From Formicarius rufipectus (taxonomy: Eukaryota > Chordata > Aves > Passeriformes > Formicariidae), in NCBI GenBank assembly GCA_013399695.1, contig VXAU01002072.1, forward strand, positions 757,037 through 821,036: a stretch of 64,000 bases of DNA. Direction: 5' to 3'. How positions within the stretch are numbered: the first letter of the stretch is position 1; each line of letters begins with the position of its first letter. Shown one piece after another: positions 28,056 to 42,560 of the stretch. The position numbers were made by a program, and so were the translations under genes. The notes under the pieces are model-generated. The model did no database searches. It saw only the letters and a program-made list of their open reading frames with translations, and was not told the DNA's origin.

Positions 28056-31000
28056 CCTTTTATAGAAAAAACTAATAGAAAAATAAGCAAGAATGGGCAA
28101 GTGGGTGCAAACACTATGTCCTAGAGAAGGCCAGAGACTCCTTAAACCAATTTGCCAAAATAAAGGCAGAATTATTAACTATTATTAGCTGTTGTGAATG
28201 CCTTAAAGGGTTAAGTACAGTGGGAAGGCATATAACTAGATAGAGAAATATCAGCACAAAAATCAAATATAATCTACCCAAGAAGAAATTTGGGCAGCAA
28301 CTTTGATTTGTAACCCCTGGGGCATGGGAGGAGCATGACAGTCTTCCCGTAGGAAGTACAGGAGCAAACACCGTAGACAGATCCTACGAGCTTTTAAGGT
28401 AAATCATAAAAGAGATTAAAAGGTGCAGTTGACTGCCCCAGGATAGGATGGAGCATCCCATCTTAGGCAGCATTTTCCAGTCTTTCTTGCTACTTTTGCT
28501 TTCTTGTGAGGCCTTATAATGAAGTATGGAAGGCTAAAAGGCACCCACGCCCCTCCTAACCCACTGTACCTACAAGCATGGCTAATCACAGAGAAGACAG
28601 ACACAGGTGAATGAAAAAGAAATAAATTCCATTGTTTTAAACCTCATACAAAGATTTTCTCACTATAAGAATTGTTACTGGATTTATTACCCAAATGTTC
28701 ACAGGCTTGAATGTTGTTACCAGGATGGAAGCATATTTAAGAAGTGGAAAAACTGGCACTGGACACATGATCTGAGCCTACTGAAATAAAAGAAATCATC
28801 TCAACTGGAGCAATCTTCAAAGCAGTCACAGAGTCACAAGTAGATTGTGGGTATGGTGGGAAAAGCTTTGTAGGATTATGTGGAATGAAAAAAATCTGCA
28901 TAACAGGATGACATGGGAGAGACTGGAAACTGATGGGACTGTTTGAAGCAGACCATGTTAACCAGGTTCCTGTCTATAGCAAAGGGCTGGGAGCGCCCTG
29001 AAGAAAGAAGTTGCTGAACCTGCTTCTACCAACCTGTTTTTGACAGCGACTGCACATGCTGTACCACCATGCTGTAACTGCTGAGCCTGGCCTCTGTCCA
29101 AGTGTGCATTTCAGGCAAAGTTTACCATGAGCCACTATTGTAAAAGAAATGAGCCACGCACAGGAACTCACAGAGCTGAGCCCTTCACCTCTCAGGTGCC
29201 CTCAGACAGCACATTGATATTGGCGTATTTGACAAATAAAGAACAACTTCCAACTCCAGAATCTCAGCAAAATTACCAAATTCCTCAGCATCCTTACCCA
29301 GGTTAGGTCATTCCAAGATTTAATTCTAAAATTGTGGGTTTAAGAGGGTTTTTTAAAAATTATTTCTTTCCCCCTCACCAAGTTAGAAATAAATGGGAAC
29401 ATTTTTATTCTTTGTAAGTGGATTACATACAATCTTACAGGAGCTGACCTTGCAGAAGTTTAATGTAAGACCTTCCTCAAACTTCTTCCAATCCTGGAAA
29501 GGAGAAACTGAGTGGTGGAAGAGGCCACCTGTTCAAACTTGCCTCCAGCAAGGAATGGTATACCACAATCTTTCATTTACCCTGCTTCTTTTAACAAACT
29601 ACCAGCTTAATTTGGTGGTAACGTGGTTTTGGCAACTTGCTACTTTTTCTCTAAATAAAGACTTGGATTTTTAGAAACCTTCCCTGCATCAGTAATGCAC
29701 CCGAGCCCCTCACAATTAAAAATCTGAGCTAGTTATTGCTGTAATTATAACTACATAAAAAGAAGCTATGTTTCTAAATTAATTTTGAGTAAAAGGCATA
29801 AAATTAATTTTAAAATATAATAAATTACTTAACTAAATGGAACAGGCAGGGGCTAACTTGAAATTACGAGGGCACAGTAGGGATTCCACTTTAAAAAAAA
29901 AACCTTAATGAAGTATCATACTGTTCACTACTGTGAAAGAAACACTAAGAAAATTTTCCCGGACTTCTGCTGAGATGGAAGCCAGCCAGCAGATAGCTTT
30001 AATCATTACGAAGTGCTTATACTTACACAGAAAAGCTCAAAAGCTTTTTATAGCTGTTAATAAAACATTGCCCTTCTCTGACCCTTTTCATTCAAGTACT
30101 TCATGCATTATAAAAAGAACCCACCACACAATTCAGACATTATTTGCAACAGTTTCTTCTGCAGGGTTCTGTTGGCCATTCTACACCTTTCACCAATTTC
30201 ATTACCCTTACACTACAGGTCTTTGAGAAAGTGGAGACGGTGAAACTACATCTTGCAAAGATTCCAGACTAAATGACTTTCAGGAAAGTGAGAACTGCAG
30301 TTTTAATTACATATAGGCTCCAATTAACTTTTTGAGATGGGAGCCCAACTTCCTTACAACTTGACCCATGAATAAGAATTCTGTTTGACATGAATGGTTT
30401 TCATCCCCTCCCACCAGTGTGGAGCTGTAACACATCCAGGCAGACCCACATATTTAAGTGAAGCACTCCACTACAGAAAACATTATCTGCCTATGAGGAC
30501 AGGATCTTTTTCCAGTGTTCTTAGTCTCAAATAAAGGTTTTTAAAGTATTTATTTCACTCCAAGTGTACTATACAGGAAAAGACACAGAGGAACTTAAGA
30601 GCAGTGCACTCAAAAGGCATTCAAAATAATATGCAGAAAATAAGGCAATTAACAAGATTTATTCACTAGGGTTTTTCATGAGGTGTCAAGGCAAGGAAAA
30701 GAAAATATAACTTCTTTATTTTGTGGACAAGTGGGGGAAGGTGTCTGCTATCTTCTTAAATTTAGGACAGTTCAGGATTATCACACAGTTCTGCTGACAA
30801 TGCAGATACATTAACTCATCAGACCACGAATTAAGCAAAGAGGAGTGGGGTTTTTTTTATGCCACTAGATGGCAGAAAGAGCCGTTTTACACTCCATGTG
30901 CACATCTACACCATTTTGAACACATCCTTCCTTGTGTGACCGAACATCTAGAGGCCTAACATCACCATTAATATACAGGATGAAAAGAAAAAAAAAAATC

Positions 31001-33400
31001 TACTCAGTGGGTGCCAGTGCTAAGTAGATTCAAGCAGTTTTGAAAAAAGGTTTAGCAATATGTAATTTTAAAAACTGTTTTCACTAGGTCCTTTCTGTAA
31101 AACTGGGAAGCCCAGTATGAAAAGAAATTAATTTCTCATTTATACAAAGGGCATAAGGTTTACAAGACTTCCACAAGTCTGATGGGAAACAGTGCTAACA
31201 ATTTGCTGCAAATTGTTCCAAAGAGATACATAAACACAGATAATTAAAAGGAACAGCAATCTTCTATCTGCAGCAAAGAGAACTCTCTTTCTACTGGGGT
31301 GCAATTGCTTTTCACAATCTCTCCAAGAGCAGAAAAAGAGCAGAGTGAAAAACAGTGTCTCAGCACTGAAGCATTAGCTGACCAGCATCTCAGTGTTTTC
31401 TATATTATACATTACACTATGTTACTTCTCTGACTCACTTCCAGCTCAAACTTCATCATCAAAAGTCTGGCAAGCAAAAAGTCTTAACCACACCAGCTCT
31501 TCTCCCTCAGCCCAAAGGCAGCACAGCACCTCTCAGCTCGAAGCACCCGTGAAAATAAACATGCTACATTCCCCCATTGCCATTCCATCACATTGCTTCT
31601 CACCTTTAACCTCCTTTCATCTCCAGGCAAAGGAAATATATTCCCAGCTCACTCTCACTTTGGTCTCTTTCTGTTGCTCCTCTAAGGCTTTCCTGTACAT
31701 CTCCCAAAAAGTGAATTTTTCTGGACACAGAGCAGGCTTATTGCCTCCCAATTTCCAGCCATTTACTTGTTTTTCAGAAGCAATCACTTGATTTTGTATG
31801 TTCCAAGTATTACCAAATTATTTCCTTGTCTCAAACCTAAACAATAGCATTTTCCCCAGGGAACTTATGTGGAAGATAACAAAGCCCATACTCGAAATGC
31901 TTACCTTCTTCATTCTCCGATATAATTTCAAATCATAGCTTGATGATCTGGCATCCTGGCTAGTTGACCTATGCTTGAACACCTCCACAATGAATTCATC
32001 CATGCACGACTGAATCCTCACTGTATTTATCTTAGAGTCTACATCCCTTGCTTTTGGGGACAGGATGCTTTACACTTTGCTCCCATTCAGCGACTGGAAC
32101 TCCTGAACACCCTAACCTGGAAGAAAACTACAATAAAATACTTTCAAAATCAAGAGTTTGCAATGATTTTCCCCAGTGTTAAACCAGAAGGAAGCCTGCA
32201 GTCCCCTAAGCCCCACCAGCTGCAGCCCAACACTGCCTCAATTTCTGTCTATACCTTCATTTGGGTCAATGAAGCCAGGCTACAACACACACTCATGTGG
32301 CTAAAAACTCAGGCCGTAATGCTGAAATTCACACAGTAAACTCAGTGGTCAAGTTGTCTTTGCTATCCTTTGGTTGCTATTTTGAATAATTAATGTCTGA
32401 GCCCTTTAGAGTCAGTGAATGTTATTTCCATTACTGCAGGTTTGGAGCACTACTCAAAGAAATTCAGGTTCATTTTCTAACAAGCATTTGGTTTCCTCTA
32501 TAGAGACATGTACAACTGCTCATCAGGTTTAAATAAAATCATGAGTGTTAGGTTCTTCTACAACAATCAGTTTACATCTCAGACTTCCTTTTGAAGTGAT
32601 AAAGATAAAAACAGGGTTTTTTTCCCAAATGAAAACAAACCAATGTTCTCACATAATCTTGCCACTGTCAAATGCTAGAGGCTCATCACAGACCAAAGCT
32701 AGAGCTGACAGCACTGCAAAATTGTACCATGAATCTAAGATGGTATAATGGATATAGCTAATTTTGTGCCACAGTAAATGAACTCTGACAAGTATTAGGA
32801 ATTATGAAAAGTTTGCCACTAGGATGCCAGACTATGGCAGTGCTAATGGATTTTTGTTTGTAACACACATATGTGTATTTTAGACAACACAAAGCTCTGC
32901 TTTAAGAGCACAAACATTTGCCTATGACACCCAAAGGAGTACCAAAAGGAGTTTTAAAGCACCAGAGGATGGATATTGTCATTGGCACCAAACCAACTGT
33001 TTGCATGAGATGAGCTGCCAAGTTCAACCTGCCATACAGCTGATTTACAACTGCTGTGTTTAACACACACACACATGATTTGCAAGGATTAACATATGCC
33101 AGATTTCGTCTACTCTAGAAATCAGGTTAAAATAAAACGATTTTACAATAAAATTTTTATCATCAGTGGTTTAATGCCTCCTACAGAGCAAGCCCAAAGC
33201 CCCAAACATTACTACAGTGATGTTTGATTCTGAAAACTTAATTTTAAGAAACTGAAATTGCTTTACACAACATGCTTATCTTTTTCCCCTTTAGATAACA
33301 TATTTGTGTAAGTTTGGCTTGGCTCCCCACCAAATGGTCATCTCCTTCAACACTCCCTCCTCACCACCCACCGCCGCCCCCCCAAAAAAGAATAGCAAAA
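28056..33400. other. Unassigned intergenic DNA
   Basis: AT-rich DNA with no supported exon. The best ORFs (31,393-31,791, 132 codons, plus; 31,971-32,339, 122 codons, plus) show no domain and no conserved signature. I searched the minus strand for the lysozyme signatures WWCN/YWCND, W-V-A-W-R and DYGILQINS and found none. Confidence 0.35.
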
Positions 33401-36400
33401 AGGAAAATGCAGTAAAGGAATATTATTTTTTTTTTTTTACAGATATTTCATGTATATACAACTAAACACTATGTACATAAGCACAAGGATCCCAAAACAA
33501 TCCCAAAAGGGAAAAAGGGGAAAAGGACCAAAAGGGCAAAAACAAAACAGACCCACACAATCAAATCCCTGGAGTTGGCTCTGTAGAACAATGAATACAG
33601 TAAGACCTCACCAACTTCCCTTAGGAGAGGTGAGAAAAAGAACCTCCCTCTCTTTCTTTTATATACCTTATTACGTAAGGGAATGATACGGAATACTTCC
33701 TTAGTTTTGCCCCTAGTTTCTAGAGAAGGCCTACAGACAAATGGCTACAACATTACATGGGTGTCACTGTATTTTACAGGAAAAAAAGACTGGATTAAAA
33801 AAAAAAAAAAAAGTCTGCAGCACTTCTCACTGCCAGTAAACTCTGCAAAGACCAGATAAAGAATAAAACAATTTCTAGAGTCAGAAATAATTGCACCACA
33901 GAATCTAGCTATAATTTCGTTACAATGTCCACGCTCTAAATTTTAATGTCTGAAAATTTGAAAAGACTGACAATGAGAAGTGCAAAGACATTAGACAAGC
34001 TGAAATGAAGACAGACAAAAGTATTTTTAATATAAAAATGGTCTTTATTTCTTCAATACAAGGTAAACTACTATTGCAGTTTAAGACCAACATGAAAGTT
34101 GGATAGCAAATTGCTTAACAGTCTCCTAAGGGCTGAAAAAAAAGAAACCCATGAAATCTAAAAGTTGTGCAATGTTTCAGGTATAACATCTAAAAAAGAT
34201 GAAATGATCCCTAAAATTACAGATTAAGTACCTCTCCTGAAAATGTATTAAAATCCACATTTACCAGGATACCATCTTACCTTGTGGAGAAATATAGGTC
34301 TCCAAAAACTTCAGTATTCAACAGACTCTTTGGCCTGCCGGCATCAGTAAACTGTTTATTATATATACATAAATTCCTTTGGAGTCAGGCATTCTGACAG
34401 GCATCCATTTCCTTACACTTTGCATTGCAATTCAGCATTCCAACTTACACAACCCCCCTCCTGTATTTTCAAGCCATTTCTTGAATAGTTTACTCATATA
34501 TCCTTGTTCAAAGCAGGAACCAGGAAATGGAATGGTACAGGAAGACAATACAGCCTCTTGTTTAGAAAGTCAGCAGTGCTGGTAATAGTCATAAAACTCT
34601 TAAGGTTTACCAAATAGGAATGTATTTCACCTTTAAAACATTTGGCTTTTTGTTGGTTTTTTTTTTCTTTTTCTTTTATTATTTTAAAAAAGGACAACTG
34701 CAGTAGTAAGGAAACTGAATTTGCAATCACTTGCATCTATAAAAGTACACACATTCCTCATTTTCTTACATTTGAAGATCAAGGGAATGTCTGTTTCATA
34801 ATGTAATAATAATATGCACAGTTTAAAATATTTTCTATTACAAAATACTGTGTACAAGAGGGTGAGGCCAAAGTCTAATAACTGAATATACTCCAAAGTG
34901 TATACTGAAACTATGTAAAAATCACATTATATGGTATAAAAAGATGGGACTTTTTATAACTTAAATGCTCCATTCCACTGGGATCAAAGGTATGTTGTTT
35001 CTATTTTCAATAGACTTCAGCAAAACTAGTGTATTTCCAAAGTTTTAAAATATTTAAGCACAGGCATAGGTCACACCAGAACCTAGGACTCACTGCAATC
35101 CCTGGGGCTACAGAAAGGGTTCAGGAACTAACAGGCGTACCATATACCAATAGAATAAGGAGCTTTGTTGTACTTTGGCCAACATGGGAGAAGACAAATC
35201 TCTCCCAGAACATCAAATTGACATCCTATGCTCCAAAAAGCTCCCTAGTAAATTTACCCTCTAAAGGTGAAATGAATCTAAAAATATACAGGGTGTCAGA
35301 CTTTAATTGGGGGGATGGGGAGGACAGGCAGGGGGTAAAGGGGAAGAAGGGGAAACAACTACAAAACCAAAAACCCACCTCGATACCCCATCCACCCCAA
35401 ACCAGTCTGAACTATTAATTGCAAGGCATCATAATTGCAAGAGGCAGTACTTCTGCACAAACATCATGACTCATTAGCATGCTGCAACTATTATGTTCAA
35501 GACCTATGCAGTCAATTACCAAATTAAATACTAAGTGAATCCACATTGCTTCTTTTCTACATCAAAACTTATTTCTGAAAGAATTAAAATTTCTTCAAGT
35601 ATAGGGACACTGACCTGTACTCTCCTTCCCTAAAATCCTGAAGGGCTTATATTTCAATGCAGGAGCAATTTAGTGTCTTGGATCTTTGAAGAGTACCAGT
35701 CTTAAACATGCATGTTTTATATTTGAATCTACATGACTGACAGTATCTTAACGAGCACTGTATTAGGAAATTTAAGGCTGTATCTCAGTTTACACAAGAA
35801 CCAAAGACAACTTTAACAGGCTTAAAATTCTATAAATAAATACAGGAGAAAAGTCTGTTTAACCTCTACACAAGAGAGCAAGTGGATAAGAAAAGAAAAT
35901 CAGGAATTAGGTATTTCTATAAAGAATGCCATGTATTTTACTAGAAACACAGATGACATGTATATACAACATTTAAATCTCCAATTATCCACATACAACT
36001 AGGAAAACATTTACAAGGGCTTGTGTATGCAACTAAACAATCAGGTAAAAAAATACAATTAGAAAAACTAAGCCTCACCAATTTATTAAAAGGAACAAAA
36101 CCAGAATGCACTCGGTCCATTATAAAAAAAAAAAGCTAATGTCTAAATTTAATAAAAACATCTTGTTTAAAACAAAAACAGCTATCCAAGCTTATAAGCC
36201 ATACTGTAAATAAAAATCTGAAGTTCTGACAAACATTTTTCAAAATGTAATCAGAACAAAAATTATTGGCACAGAAAGCAAAATGGGAATGAGGGCAAAA
36301 AAGACTGTACAGTTTCCAAAATGCTATGTTCTTCTTCTGAAGTACTTTTGACCTGTCAAAACATACAGTCCACTAAAAATTTTACTTTAAAAAAACCCCC

Positions 36401-39400
36401 ACCCTCTACTTCTAAAAAACAAACCACCAATAAAACAACAATTGTTGCTAAAGCACCACCACCCCTAAGTCACTACTTGTTGATTTTGTCTTTCAAGATA
36501 AAGGACACAGCCTTCAGATAATATTTTCAATGTTACTTATAAAATCAATATTTGAAAGAAATAAAGTATTTCCTCACAGACTATTTCATCCTTTCTTCAG
36601 CAAAAGGAGACGAAACAGAACTGAATGAATATCAAGGAGAAGAGCTGTAGCCATCACGGCATCATCACCAGTCAGCAATTTTCCAAACTGCTATTTCCTG
36701 AGCGTGTACAGGAAATTGCCAGGAACATTTTTAAACCAAAACTCGGTAAAAATTCTACTACAGATCCAGTTACACATCATGTACATTAGGCATACTCCTT
36801 TTTTGTGTCTATCAGGGTCTTTGGATTTTTTTTTTCTGTACATTTCTTTTGTTATATAAAGAAAAGATCTAACAAAGGAAACTCACAATAACAAGAGAGA
36901 ATTATCTAAATTGCAATACAATACATTTATCAGTTTAAACTAAGTATTTGGAGAACAGGCAGAAAGAATGAGCTTCATACAGGGATCTCATCTCTTAAGT
37001 CACAATGATCATTCAGTTTAACTTACATTATTTACCCCCTGCTATTCCCTCCCTGCTATTTCCATTGCCAGCAACGGAAATCTGCGAGTGAGAAATTACA
37101 CTCCATGTAAAAAGGGCAACAGTCTCCTTAAATCTATTTCAATGTGGAGTAAAATACCAGTTCCTGCATAAAATGCTTGTAAAATCACTTTTTTTTTATT
37201 TTAAAATGTAATATATCTATGCAACGGAACACTACTTACCTGCTGCCTTTCCAGTATTAGCTATTTCCCATGGAACAGCTACAAGCAGGTTATTTCTTCC
37301 TTAAAATTATTACACACAGTAGTAAACAGTGTTTTTAAGTAAAGAAAAAAAGTTACAACAGTACCGTTTGTAGCCAACACCTATTCACAAAAAAAAAGCA
37401 GGAAGTGATTCATGACTTGATACAACTTTCAGTTTTACAAAATTTTTAAAGGCAGTTGTCATTTTCAAACAGGATTAAACAAACACGTCAAATATCTTCT
37501 CAGTAGCAAATAGTTCAATAAACACCAGTGATCCCATGCATGAGGAACTGAGGTACACAATTTAAGGAAAAAAAAAAAGTGAGGGGAGAGTCTGAAGCTG
37601 TAGCCAAGTCCAACAGAATCAACCTGGCTGCAGGAAAACCAGTTGAATAACAGGTGCCAAAAATATCACAGCATTTCAGACTTATGCAAAACTTTGTCAG
37701 TTGCACAAGCTACTGGTCCCAACTCAAAGGATAAAAATCACTCATGTAGTATGCAAGTAAGATACTGAAAGCATATAGTTACATTCCTTGAAACCTATGG
37801 AATGTAAGTATACGCTTTATAAGCTCTGGAAAATCAAATGCATTTAAGTGCTTTCCTGAACAGGGTAACATTTTAGGTTGGCTGTAAAATCTTCAAAAAA
37901 CAGTAAAGAAAAAGAAATGAAGAGTTTTCTAAGAGTTGCCTCTTAAAGCCATCTGAGGTCTTGAAACTTAAAACATTAAGTGCAGTAATTTAAGTACACA
38001 AAAACTTCAAGAGTATGTCCATTATGCAACAATTTACAATAGACTAAAAGTGAGCCTTTGCACAAGGCTGCCAGGAAACTAAGCTTTTGCAGCTTATATG
38101 AACTTTTTATTCACTTGCATTTCACACTTCATTAAATTTAAAACAAACCCTTGAATTTGAAGCCAACTTCCAATCCATTAATTTGTTTCTCGGTAAATTT
38201 ACAAAACCTCATCTGACAAATTTGATCAGTGTCATTTTTGGCTAAGACATTTATATATTGCCCATCGGTAAACAAGGACATACAAGTGTACCTTCTCTTC
38301 TATATGCATGTGTGGAATAAACCCCAAAGTACTAAGAAAATAGCAAACCCATAAAGTCATAAAAATGGTAACATCTTGTTTCTTCTGGCACATTTCTAAT
38401 ATACAACTATGTACAGACTGCTACAGCCTTGGGGGTAAGAAAGGGAACACACACAAGCACTATTACTGTAAAACTGTAAACAACTGCAGGGTTTTGTTTC
38501 ATTTTTTTAACCTAACCTTTCTACCCCTTATTACGGGCAGTTCAAGTTCACAGGACAGTTAAAGTTTATATTAATTGTAGTGTCAATCACGACCAAGGCT
38601 GTATGAGAGAAAATTTTCAGTGTGCTAAAAATCACAGACCTGGGACCATCTCTCCTCAAAACAACCAATGACAGCTGCAGTTTTTACAGTTTTATGTGTC
38701 AATTAGCAAATTCACAAGCCACCTAGGTAAACACTGCTAGAAAGCAAAATAGCATTAAAGGTTTTATGTAACCACCTATTTTCATATCAAAATTGAGTGT
38801 GAGAGCGCAACATTAGTACGTTTAACTCGCTGAATGCAAGATTAGGTTGAGGCATATGCAAAAACTATTGCAATGTTTTTGAAGACAGCATCAATGTTTT
38901 CATTGTAACATTATCTTTAAATATTGCTGAACACATGACTTTCCCTGAGGTGTAAACATCAAATAACTTGAACAGCTTTACACATCAGCCCCATTAAACA
39001 GTTTATTACAACACTACATCTACTGTAATCAGTGGTGCTGTGTACAGACATTATCATATGAACAGTTTAACATGAACAAACTACTATAAAAACAAGCATT
39101 TACTTGACTTTTTCCAATTGCTTGCACATTATAATTGCCAAATGTATATAACCAGTAATAAAGTTGCAAAAGCTATAAGGTTTAAATCACACAGGTTTCC
39201 CTCAAATAAAACAGGTAAGCAACATAAAAAAGTAAAAGAGCTACTGGTTACCATGTATGCAGATTTGCTTTATTCAGATCTATTCCTGTTCATTTTATCC
39301 ATGAATCCTTATAGGCTCAGTTCAATCACATGAAGCAAACTGCTGGACAAGCATCTTTCCTTGAAGAATGTATCTTGTCTTGCACGCTGTTCCTCTTCCT

Positions 39401-42400
39401 TCAGCTGTAATGTGTCAAAATTTGTGATGTAGATTTTGCTAGTCCCCATAATACACAGAAAATTGTTGGCTTATCTATACATACACAAGTCGTGCATCTA
39501 CTTCACCATAATGTAAACTAACACAAAATACCCAGAGAAGCAATAGCTATTTGTTTGTTTTTTCTAACACAATAGTTAAAAATAAGATTAATGTTGTTGT
39601 ACAACAAAGTTGAAATAATATATATTCCACAGTTAAAGTGTCAATGATAAAGAAACAGCTATTGCTCCTGTGACTGATGGCAACATTTATATGGAACACT
39701 TCCTAAAGTATGCATTCTGCAAGAGTAACTGAACAAGAATTTAAGGTAATTTTGCCACAATTAGACCTTTACATTTTTACCTGCCCACTTACAGAAGTTT
39801 TAAGCTGTTTTGACATTTAAGTAATGCACTAATTGTATCATGAAATGGATGGCTCACAGCTCAGTAACATTTGAAAGTGCACAGAATCTGACACCAGTAT
39901 AAGTCAAAATTTTCAGACTGGTGGCAAGCCGGATGGGGTTCCCATCTCAAAATACAAACTTGCAGTTTAAGCACAAGAACCCACTTGTCAAATGATACAA
40001 TGTAGTTTTGCAGGTTTTGTCACCTATTTGCCCTAGTTAAAAACCCAACCCCTACTTCCTACTCTGTTTTGGCAAATTAAGGAACCACACAATTCAGAGT
40101 TAATTACTGTAAGAGTTCACAAAATATCTGGGATGGTATAATTCCATACACTGGATTTCAGTTGAATTCTATTACAAAACCATTAGCTATCTTAATTTCA
40201 TTAAAAATTCACAATTTCAACATTCAATAATTTTAAAATGCTTAAAATCAAATTGCCAAAAAACCCAACACATTGTTTATTTGAAAAACAAGACATTTAG
40301 AGAAGCAATTTCATGAACATGCAGCAGTACACAGCTGTCAAATATCCTTCTACTAGTAATTTCAAAACTAAGCACTAATTTTTTCTTCTTACTTTCCTCG
40401 AAGTGACTGTTAATACTGAGTTTAAAAAATCCCAAAGTATAACTAAGTAGGCTCGATACACTACATTATACACATAAACTAATGCAAATCCAAAGCAGCA
40501 ACTGAAATTTCTCTTCTTATTCACAGACTTTGTTCCCAAATCATTAATGTATCAACTTTTGGGGAATCTCCTTCCCCAGAGGCCAGTACTTCCCTAGGTC
40601 TTACGTACTTTTGACATTAATTAGTAGTCAAGTGACAAAGTGCTGCCTCCACATGAAGAATGTGTTCAGAGTTGTGAGCTAAGTTAGCACAGACAGGAGA
40701 GAATTGCAGTTTTCTAGTGGAGAAAGTAAGTACCTGACAGCTGTGAGACTGCACGTCGGAATTTGCTGCTCTCGTAATACAATTGCTGCAGCCAAAATTA
40801 TGGATCTTTATCACTTCTGTGGCGACAGTTAACAGATCCAAAGCACCATATATAAGATTCATAATACTAGTGCAAGAAAGCTTCAGTTCCTGGGAATAAT
40901 TTGCTAGATTTGTAAGGGTACTTATGGAACTACAGGGACTCTAAAGAATGCACAATAAAATGAACGTAGGACTAATGCTCTCCATTATTGGGCTTTTAAG
41001 ATGGTCAGCACTACACTGAATCTTCATTTGTAAAAACATGACCAACTAAAATCCAAAGTGTTGTACATTTTGGTTCCAAGTATTCTACCACTGTATCTTG
41101 GCAAAACTGGAAACGCATGTGGTTCCAAAAAGAAGAAACAAATCTGTATGGATTATACCTTAATGCTCAGCCTTTTTCAGTATTCTACAAGCAAGTAGAA
41201 TATTGAAGCAAAAAATAACTTTAAAAAATGTAATTAAATCTCTAGCCAGTATTTCATGGCAATACTGTTTTCTGTCTTCCTTAAACTCATATATAAAAGC
41301 TATCTGTCCCAAGCACGTGTTAGGTTTGTACAATATAACACCACACAGCAATCAGTTCCTCAGCATTTCTACTAATAAAGACCAAATTTCAGACTTAGCT
41401 GTTAAATAGATCATTTGTGGTTTAGAAGTTAGGGGTTTATGCCAGAACATTTCACAAAGGAAATTCCAGAACTCCAGTGATCAAACATTTTTGTATTTAT
41501 GCAAGATGCAACTTGAGCATTTTTTTACCCACAAAGACATATTGTTACAACAAAACCCAATAGACTGCTTATATATATCAAAAGCATCTTGCAGTAGCAA
41601 CTCTAATTTTTTTCTTTTAATTCCAGTTATCCATATAAGCATATAAAAGTTTTAAATATCTTTTAGAATTGTGAAAATTCTATGGTAGTTTTAAAGCTGT
41701 ATGTGCACACACCCATCAAGTTGTTATAGTAGTTTAATTTCTGTTATTTTCAGAGATTGAATTTCAATCTCACATGTTTACATTTCAGTAAAATGCATGA
41801 CATACATTTGTTAGTATATCCTAAAAGCTCCTATGAATTACTTCATGTAATTCTCCTTCGTTTTATTCTATACATAAAGAAATACACAAACCAAAAATCC
41901 CACAGAAAGTATCAGCTTGAAAGCCAAAATTTCTTTTAACCTTCCAGAATATCACAAACCTCCAAATACTCTGATGCTTTAGCTATAACATAGCAAGAGA
42001 GGAATTTCAAGCTTGACTATTTGTCTTTCTCTATGTAAGCCAAGATTACATACATGACTCTGCTCATCATACACATACAGACTATTTTACCACCACTAGC
42101 ACCTTCTCACATTTGCTGCCTATTGCCCCTGCTCCATTATTCATGTACTTACCTGATACCTTTGTTCAATCTTAGTGTATAATACAACAATTTCATTATT
42201 TTTTAAATAATTTTACATGGGAAGAAAAACTCCCAAACAAGTTTCATCCATCATGTATCTTTCTCTTACTACCCCAGCCTGCCTAGTCACCAAAATTAAC
42301 TGATGAGCAGTGGGGTATGTTCAGAAAATTCAAACTTAAGTTTACAAATTAAAAAAAATATTAATTACTGTCAAGTAAAATTCACATTAATATATGAAAG

Positions 42401-42418
42401 AGACAAAAAAGTAGATCA

Positions 42419-42455
42419 NNNNNNNNNNNNNNNNNNNNNNNNNNNNNNNNNNNNN
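42419..42455. other. Assembly gap (37 N)
   Basis: A short run of N directly left of a T/G homopolymer-rich tract. The tract probably stopped sequencing or assembly. Confidence 0.95.
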
Positions 42456-42560
42456 TTGTTTTTTGTTTGGTTGGGGTTTTTTGGAGGTTTTTTGTTTGTT
42501 TTGTTTTTTTTTTTTCTTTTTTTTTTTTGTTTTTTTTTTTTTTTTTTGGGGGGGGGGTGT
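42456..42560. repeat. Low-complexity T-rich tract with a terminal G run
   Basis: The stretch is nearly all T and G: long T runs broken by single G or C, ending with about 10 consecutive G. On the minus strand it reads as C run then A-rich. It borders the assembly gap. Base calls within it may be unreliable. Confidence 0.85.

Noticed and set aside
28974..29171. Minus ORF with a WW pair, considered as a lysozyme exon
   Set aside because: The residues around WW do not fit the lysozyme pattern (no N-D after WWC, no DYGILQ before), and there are no matching splice sites.
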